From Cladorhizidae sp. MBARI D1340-BT2 (Eukaryota; Porifera; Demospongiae; Poecilosclerida; Cladorhizidae): a stretch of 64,000 bases of DNA. The notes below the pieces were generated by a model. That model was not told where the DNA came from, ran no database searches, and worked only from the letters and a program-made list of their open reading frames with translations. The stretch spans positions 17,167,233 to 17,231,232 of the forward strand of contig JAQNBH010000007.1 in assembly GCA_028752905.1 (NCBI GenBank), in the 5' to 3' direction. The position numbers and the translations under genes were made by a program. Positions 57,341 through 64,000 of this stretch are shown one piece after another. How positions within the stretch are numbered: the first letter of the stretch is position 1; each line of letters starts with the position of its first letter.

Positions 57341-59567
57341 TGACACTCTGGAAGCCTTGAAGCAGAAGCACCCTGCGGCTCACCCGGATTCTTCCATAAT
57401 GCTATCACCAGACTCTTCCTCATTCTCTTTTTTTCAGTCACCAAGGCCATCATCACTCAAGCCATACGTTCCTTCCCAAATGGATCTGCAGGTGGCCTGG
57501 ATGGCCTCAGACCACAACATCTCAAAGACCTCACGGGTCCGTCTGCTGGTGAAGGTGGCCATTCACTACTGAGGGCGCTCACTTCTTTGGTATCTCTGAT
57601 CCTTAGAGGTGACACACCTGTATCCATCCGTCCTCATTTCTTTGGTACCTCACTGGTAGCTCATAAGAAGGATGGTGAGGTTCGCCCTATAGCTGTGGGC
57701 TGTACCCTGCGCAGACTTGCTGCTAAGTGCGCTTGCATTCATGCCATGCAAAAAGTTCCCGATTTCCTGGCCCCTCGGCAGTTCAGTTTTGGAGTGACGT
57801 GGGGGGTTGAAGCGACAGTGCATGCTGCTCGCATCTACCTCCAGAACCTCAAGGAAGACCAAGTGATCATGAAAGTGGACTTCAGAAATGCCTTCAACAG
57901 TATTCGTCGGGACAAGATGTTGGATGATGTAGAGGACTACATTCCCGAGCTTCTCCCTTTTGTCCATTCGGTATACTGCTCGCCATCTTTACTCTCATGG
58001 GGTGATGAAGTGGTGCTGTCTTCAGAAGGGGTTCAGCAGGGCGATCCGCTGGGATCCCTCCTCTTTTGCCTGACTATTCAGAAACTGTGACAGTGTGCAA
58101 AGCTGAGGTCAGAGTTCTGTGTTTTCTATCTGGATAATGGAACTCTAGGAGGCAACTGGGAAGATGTAATTCGTGATCTCAGGACCATTGCGGTTGAAGC
58201 AGGTGCACTGGGCCTGGAGCTAAACAGAGGAAAGACAGACCTCTCGAGGGATCGTCGTCATGCTCTTCCAGGAGTTAGCATCATTAACCCAGAAAATACC
58301 AATCTCTTGGGCTCTCCTATTGGAGGGTTACAATCAGTGGATGCATGTGTAAGGGAGAAGACAGAACTGCTGCAGTTGATGGGTGATAGACTTTGTCATT
58401 TGCAATCACATGATGCTATCACATTGTTTCGTCACTCATTTGCAATCCGATGCACATTCTCCGCTCTGCTCCCTGTTTCTCTTCCAGTCATCTCCCAGCC
58501 TATGACCACCTTCTCAAGTCGATCCTCAGCAATATCACTAACAGAACAATGACTCTTCTTGGCTACAGGCCACACTTCCAGTGAACCATGGGAGAATTGG
58601 AATTAGGTGTGCGGTTCATCTTGCTCCCTCCGCCTTTTTGGCTTCTGCTGATGGATCGTCCAATCTCATTTACCTTATCTTCCCCACTCAGTTTAGTGCT
58701 GTCCAGTACCCTGAGATTGAAGTTGCCCTTTCACTCTGGGGTGATGACCTTGTCTTGTCTCCTCCAGCCCCACCTGCTTCCCATCAGCAGAAGTCGTGGG
58801 ACATCCCTTGTATTTTGGAAAAGGCGGAGTCACTTTTGCGGAATGCTAGTGACCCCAAAACCAGAGCTCGTCTCCTCGCAGTGTCTGCAGGTTCCTGGCC
58901 TGCCAATCTCCTCACTGAGTCTCCGAATAAGCGATGATGTAGACTAGCTCTAATAGCAGTTGGGCTACGTCTTGGAGCACCCCTTTGCCAGCCACACTCT
59001 TGTAGTCACTGTGAATCGAATGTTGACCAGTTTGGCACGCATGGGTTGAGCTGCAGGCACAGTCAGGGAAGGCTTTCTCACCATGGTGCTTTAAATGATA
59101 TCATCCACCGGTCATTAACTGCTGCAAATGTTCCTTCCCGGCTGGAGCTCTCAGGTCTGCTTCGGTCCGATGGAAAGAGACCTGATGGCATGTCCATCAT
59201 ATGGTCAAGTGGTAGACTCTTGGTATGGGATGCAATCTGCAGTGCCCCATCCAACTTTTTGGCTGCAGTCTCTGAGGTTGGTGCAGTGGCAGCCCAGGCA
59301 GAGATTTTGAAGGGTAAGAACTATGGCCACCTGGACTCGGCATACAAGTTTGTACCTGTGGCGATAGAGACATGTGGATCCTTTGGGCCTCAAGCAAATG
59401 CATTCTTCAGGGAGTTGGGACGCTGCCTGAAGTCAGTGACTTACGAAGAGAACTCCCATCAGCATCTTCTTCAACGGATTTCTGTGGCTGTGCAGCGTGG
59501 GAATGCATCCTCAGTAATGGGATCCTTGCCATCAGGGTTTGGAAATTGGGACAAGCCATTTCCCTAA
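57341..59567 (+). pseudogene. Reverse transcriptase with C-terminal endonuclease-like domain
   Basis: Longest copy of a family present at least five times here. N-terminal part: NGSAGGLDGLRPQHLKDLTG, then SLVAHKKDGEVRPIAVGCTL, VIMKVDFRNAFNSIRRD (first catalytic Asp), SSEGVQQGDPLGSLLF, a TGA at 58088, then FYLDNGTLGG. There the catalytic YLDD has become YLDN, a lost metal ligand. The thumb region has LLGSPIGG. Frame changes occur near 57430, 58480, 58570 and 58935. The C-terminal part has a CSHC...HGLSCRHSQ zinc motif and SDGKRPDGMSIIWSSG, RLLVWDAIC, a PD...D-x-C pattern suggestive of a restriction-like endonuclease as in R2-type elements. It ends VQRGNASSVMGSLPSGF. A short A run follows at 59656. 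No APE-type endonuclease was seen upstream. Confidence 0.85.
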
Positions 59568-59569
59568 TG

Positions 59570-59985
59570 TCATCACTTGAACATTTGAACTTGAAGGGAA
59601 GGGGGTTCTATAAACTATATGAATAAGAAACTCCAAATATATATATTAAAACTCAAAAAAAAAATCAATTAAGTATATAATATTATTTTTGATTGCACTA
59701 ACAAACACAACTCGGTATTGTTTCAGTAAACTTATATTTTCGACCAAAGATAATGCAATGTTGAAAAAATACAGGGTCTAGATGCTGGAGTCCTTGCTTT
59801 TCTCAACTGTTCGAGGAGTCCTGTGCAACTCATACCAATTCCTTGAGGGAGGCTGTATATGATGTATCTTTGACCGTTTATACAAATGGGTTTTGGTACA
59901 GCATGTTTTCTTGGTGGCTGGATTCCAGTTTTATTTTAAAACTCCCTGCACCAGACCAAACATTAGCTACTAGTGCAGTAATCAC
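59570..59985. other. 3' flank of the reverse transcriptase, no gene
   Basis: Contains a (TA) stretch and a 10-nt A run, probably the transcript end of the element. A 66-codon frame has no motif. Confidence 0.45.
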
Positions 59986-59989
59986 CTGT

Positions 59990-60520
59990 TGCAATCTTCT
60001 CAACAGGCCCTCATGTCAGTTTTCCCTCTTGTACAAAACCTGAAGTTTATTTTAAGCAATTGTCATATCTGTTTCCATATGTCTCGGACATCTTGCAACA
60101 ACTATAAATATCAATAGAGGCATAATTATAGTAATTTTCTTGCGCAGGGAATGGTTTTCACCACTAAAGCAGTAATTGGCTTCACCAGATTTCCATCTTT
60201 TCAACAGCATTACCTCTGGCCATGTGGAATGAAAAATGCAATAACAAGGGTACCACAGTCATGTTGCTAACCAATTAACCATGTCAACAATAGAACATCG
60301 CAAGCTATGAGTCGGTGATGACCTCATACTACTTCCTGTCCAAAATAAATCACAGCAGTTGCCATTGACAGGGTGAATTTTGATAAGCTTTGTTTACAGA
60401 TGAAATATCATCTTTTTGTGCCTGCCTGAGGTTAATTTCCCTGGTTAGGAAACATTTTATCTCTTTTCCTTGGAAATGCCTGGCAGTTGGGAGTCGAGGG
60501 ACATTTCAAATTAAGCATAT
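59990..60520 (-). pseudogene. Second, strongly decayed Ginger1-like copy (Ulp1 end)
   Basis: The minus strand shows DCGTLVIAF at about 60270, aligning with DCGVFAMAY of the protease at 46.7 kb, followed by a decayed match to the rest of the domain. Further 5', near 60470, PRKRDKMFP matches RKGDKMFP of the integrase end. The 3' flank also matches (ATCAATAGAGG, AGGGAATGG), so homology covers the whole 3' region. No open frame remains. Confidence 0.65.
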
Positions 60521-60944
60521 TGGGCATACAATCCAGTACCTTGCAAGCATGCTCCTCCCCAAGCAACACAAGTGTTCATCTTCAGGAACCAGAACAATAA
60601 TATTTTGAATAATATATATAACATTCCATCAGCTATGGGAAATTCTATACATTGGAGAACAGAGAGGAGGTTGGAGTAAAAGTAACGTGGATGCATGCAG
60701 ACAGGAAAACTAAAGAGGTCTGCCATCGCTAAACGTTCATGGAACCACTGCCACCCAATCTTGTTGTAAGAAGACTTCAAATGGAGGGATTTCGTTGTGA
60801 AGGAAGCACTGCACATCTACCTCAAACCCAAGGTTCAGAGCCTCAGGAGAGATGTATATAGGGCTTCTGTACACTTGTAGTTGATCTCAACATCAAAATA
60901 CCCACACCCACTATTCATCATTGCCATGGCAGAAGTTATCATGC

Positions 60945-61425
60945 ATCACCCTGATGAAGGCCGAACCATATATATTGATCAACATTGGACAAATAATACT
61001 TTGGTTAGAAAGAGTAAGGAAAATATATGTTAATATACGACATTTATGCTTTTGTTGTTTTAATGAATCCTCCAGACTTTGCTAACCGCATCATATCAAA
61101 TGCCAGAAAGCAGTTGACTTCTGCTTAAAATATTGAAGCTAATAAAATCGAGGTAACTATTAATTTTATTGTTATCTATCACAGTTATTTGGTGATACTG
61201 GGGGACTATCCACAATTGTTTGATCTTGTGACCATTTCCAAAACAAGCGATGATAAACAATACTCTTCTCTTCTCAATAATCAATTTGAATTTTCTCACC
61301 TAATGTTTCAGCTAGATGGTCTAGCTCTCATCTAGCCAAAACATCAAGTGAGAAAATTCAAGTTGATTATTGAGAAAGTGATTGTATCTACATTATGTCA
61401 ACTGAGAGTTTGCTGAGAAGAATAC
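60945..61425. mobile_element. Fold-back repeat copies, including a compact hairpin
   Basis: At 61264-61385 the two arms are back to back: CTTCTCAATAATCAATTTGA on the left and CAAGTTGATTATTGAGAAAG on the right, with GCTAGATGGTCTAGCTCTCA in the centre. The outer segment TCAACTGAGAGTTTGCTGAG follows at 61398. A truncated CCTGATGAAGGCCGAACCAT lies at about 60950. Confidence 0.75.
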
Positions 61426-61429
61426 TCAT

Positions 61430-62490
61430 ATTTTATTTTCTTATTTTCAATCTCAGTCAATAGTCCAATACTAAATACTAAGCATTTTCATATTAAAGTG
61501 TGTAATCCTAGCTACTTGTTGAAACTTGCTATTTTCCTTTCACAACATGGAATAGTGATGGGTTGATATACAAAATTATGTAAGTTGAAGGGCAGACACT
61601 ACGAGCTGGTGGAGCTATCACAGCTGTTACCAGTCTCCGGAGGGTCTACAATCTATGGTTTGTCCTCTGTATAAAGTCAGTGATGGCCAAGCTAAACTCT
61701 GGAAGAAGTAGCAAGTGGCCACCGCCAGTGGAGCCCCTAATCGCTGAGAGGTGTCCCTTCCTGCTATTTTGTCAAGACGAGGATAAGGTTCACCTGGGAA
61801 GATGGGAAGATGATGGGGGTCACAGAATCCTAAAGGAGTCATTGAATCCTATGACTCACTGAGTACTAGGATTATGTGACCGAGGGTCACCAAATACTGG
61901 GGGTGACCAGATCCTCCGACACTGGATTTTAAAAAAGCTCTGTGAATAAGCTCTTTTTCTCGAAAAGGTGAAGCAGTGGATTGTTAAGCAAAAACACATA
62001 TATACAATAGAGTCTTGCCATACTGATAAAGTTTTGAATACACTTTGGTAAGACTTTTTGGACGACTAACTTTGGCATTTTTACTTGCAAGCATGTATAT
62101 AGCTACTCTGTAATGTAGTATATGACTCTGTTTATATTTTGATACTCAAAATGTTACTTGGCTGTTATGCCAATTCTACAGATACCGTTGAAATAATATT
62201 GGGGGTCACATAGATTCCTGTAACACTTAGTATACTTAGGATGCCACATGCGAATAAGGAGCACGAGAAATCTGTAGCTCAATCCATTCAATATACCAGT
62301 CCACAAAAAGTCCCCAACATCGAATTGGAAGGGACCACTTCCTCTCAGGAATTCAGGAAACTCGTACATTATTATGAGATTTCTATCATTATCATGATAC
62401 AAGACAATGAAAAGTACATCAGACAGATGAGTTGATTACTTTCTGGGTCAGATCAATTCTGCTAGTAGATATGCTCCAGGATGGCTACAT
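61430..62490. other. Mostly unique sequence, no gene recognised
   Basis: Includes a short cluster of GTCAC/GTGAC steps at 61810-61920 related to the 44.6-46.3 kb repeat. Frames are under 85 codons and without motif. Confidence 0.4.
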
Positions 62491-62559
62491 AGTCATGTTA
62501 TACACGGGAGATCATTAGTTCTGCTACTGCAAGAATTTGGAAAGAATTCAAGAGAACAT

Positions 62560-63110
62560 TGGTAGGAAATTGGTGGGAGGGAGTAATACAGTTTTTGGGT
62601 TTGCAGTAAGAGGGGCTTGGGCTGGATGAAGCTGCAGGAGAGAAGGGAAGAAATGAAACTGTTATTTGGATGGAAGTTGTAGATAATGAGTAAAGGTAGG
62701 CTAGTGAAAAAAAGTTGTGGCACTGTTAAGTGATTGTCGAAGTTGTCAAAGTTGGTGGGCAGTGTTTTGTGAACTGAAAAGGTAGTTTGAGAAAGGAGAG
62801 CTGGAGACAGTAGGTTCGAGTGCAACTTGGAGGAATTGTGTAAGGGATGTTCATAAGGAAGAGTGGTGGGAGTGGTATTAGTTAGCTAAAGAGTTTAGAC
62901 AAGAAAGATAATGTTAAGGAATTCTGTAACATAGGTGAGGTGAGGCTGAGATTTAGGCTTAGGAAGACATCAGCAGCACTGTTGGGTGAAGGAGAGATGT
63001 GGCATGTGTGTGGATGGTAGATGTGAACTATGCGATGAAGATGTAGAAGATATTGTGCATTTCTTGTTGTACTGTGGGGAGTTTTGCTGGTGATCGAGGA
63101 AGATTATTGG
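62560..63110 (+). pseudogene. 3' end of another non-LTR reverse transcriptase (zf-RVT)
   Basis: The plus strand reads VRDVHKEEWWEWY, stop, LAKSLDKK, then EVRLRFRLRKTSAALLG. A frame change follows, then ERCGMCVDGRCELCDEDVED and IVHFLLYCGEF, with a TGA. The C-x2-C...H-x4-C spacing with HFLLYC is the reverse-transcriptase zinc-binding (zf-RVT) motif near the C-terminus of Jockey/R1/L1-like elements. This differs from the family at 57-59 kb. No catalytic core is readable upstream. Confidence 0.7.
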
Positions 63111-63524
63111 ATATGGTCGAGGGCATTGGAGGGTCTGAAGAGTGGTTGGTAGAATGGAGAAATGAAGATGATGAAGGGAGAGTAGGTCTTATGTTGGGTG
63201 GATCAGTAGCAGGTGTGAAGGAGGAGGTGTTGAGTAGACAGAATTGTAATAGGAAATGTGCTCAAGTGGTCTGAGAAGAGGAAATATTTTATGATTGACA
63301 CCTAGGGTTCCGTACCTTTATATCTTCGGCACCTCCCCCATCCCAATCGCAAAGAGAATCTCTTTGTCCAAACAGTTAATTATTTTTGTTACTAGTTAAT
63401 GGTTTTTCTCTAGAAGACCTTTTTTTTAATTTTATTTTTTAAATAATAATAATAATTGACATTATTTGCAAATCAGGTTCCAAGTAGAACTCCCTTTCCA
63501 GAGCTGAATTCCTGAATAAACAAA

Positions 63525-63765
63525 AGTATTGTTCAATCAGAGACACCCACTATTTCGTTCCTCTGGGCTTTGAGACCACGGGTGTATTTGGTGATGAGAC
63601 CATGTCCTTTATTAATGAGTTGGGCAGGAAAATTAAGGAGGAGACTAGGGAGGCTAAGGCCCATTTCTACTTGCTCCAACAGTTGTCAGTAGCAATACAG
63701 CGTGGAAACGCTGCTGCTGTGCTGAGAACATCTTGGGTGCAGGAAACGTCTGACTACTTTTAACT
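63525..63765 (+). pseudogene. C-terminal remnant of the endonuclease-type RT
   Basis: Encodes HYFVPLGFETTGVFGDETMS, FINELGRKIKEETREA, QQLSVAIQRGNAAAVLRTSW, then a stop at about 63760. Collinear with the 3' end of the 57-59 kb copy. 5'-truncated. Confidence 0.85.
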
Positions 63766-63769
63766 TATT

Positions 63770-63960
63770 ATTATTATTTATTTTTTTAATATGATTCTCT
63801 TTTTTTAATATCATTCACATGACTTAATTAGGTGTGAATGGACTCTGATTGGACTCTGATATTGCATAAAAAATATTTAAAAAATTAAATAAAATAATTT
63901 AATTTAAAAAATATACAATTAAATATACCAAATCAATACATAAATAAATAACTAAAAACC
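63770..63960. other. AT-rich stretch, no gene
   Basis: A/T-rich low complexity, with GGACTCTGATT doubled at 63840-63860. Confidence 0.6.
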
Positions 63961-64000
63961 TAATGACCCCAAAACAGACAGGGCATTCCCTCGCTGCACT
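63961..64000 (-). pseudogene. Start of another endonuclease-type RT copy, cut by window end
   Basis: The minus strand reads VQRGNALSVLGSL, the C-terminal signature of the family, in the opposite orientation to the copy at 63.5 kb. The body lies beyond the window. Confidence 0.65.

Noticed and set aside
62493..62825. 110-codon minus-strand frame
   Set aside because: Lies antisense to plus-strand fragments of a non-LTR element; serine/leucine-rich, without motifs.
1..64000. tRNA, rRNA or snRNA genes
   Set aside because: I scanned for box-like motifs and familiar conserved stretches and saw none I could support. tRNAscan-SE and Infernal would decide.

Overview
This is eukaryotic, almost certainly metazoan, DNA. 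There are no bacterial-style operons. Short spliceosomal introns can be read at about 25.6, 28.1 and 44.2 kb. The transposon mix is one seen in aquatic invertebrates such as sponges, cnidarians and lophotrochozoans: a Ty3/gypsy element with Gmr1-type gene order, a Ginger1-like integrase transposon carrying a Ulp1 protease, Tigger/pogo elements, and non-LTR reverse transcriptases with a C-terminal restriction-like endonuclease. I cannot name the species.

Layout. 0-24 kb is dominated by tandem repeats. The largest is a 10.7 kb array of a roughly 27-29 bp unit (3.1-13.8 kb) that carries internal multi-kilobase duplications. Separate arrays with unrelated units follow (periods 25, 56 and 43 bp). 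25-29 kb holds the best host-gene candidates: the last two exons of a plus-strand gene, facing a two-exon, proline-rich minus-strand gene tail to tail. 29-35.5 kb contains two near-identical Tigger elements that keep only the DNA-binding end of the transposase, a third diverged relative, and a decayed reverse transcriptase on the minus strand. 35.5-46.3 kb has more arrays (71 bp, 25 bp, and a diverged unit of about 500 bp), small inverted-repeat elements, and a possible small two-exon gene at 44.1-44.5 kb.

46.6-50.2 kb is a decayed Ginger1-like transposon on the minus strand, itself interrupted by a Tigger-like insertion and a reverse-transcriptase remnant. 50.85-56.70 kb is a complete-ended LTR retrotransposon with perfect TTGGG target duplications, near-identical LTRs, a leucine-tRNA primer site and the order gag-protease-integrase-reverse transcriptase-RNase H. 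57.3-59.6 kb is the longest copy of the endonuclease-type reverse transcriptase family, of which at least five pieces lie in the window. 60-60.5 kb is a second, heavily decayed Ginger1 piece. 62.5-63.1 kb holds the 3' end of a different non-LTR element.

Nothing here works as a single pathway. Host coding sequence is a small minority, and all recognisable transposon genes carry stops or frame breaks. The most notable points are the integrase-before-reverse-transcriptase order, the Ginger1/Ulp1 element, the higher-order structure of the 10.7 kb satellite, and a multi-copy fold-back repeat whose arms contain a hammerhead-ribozyme-like core.
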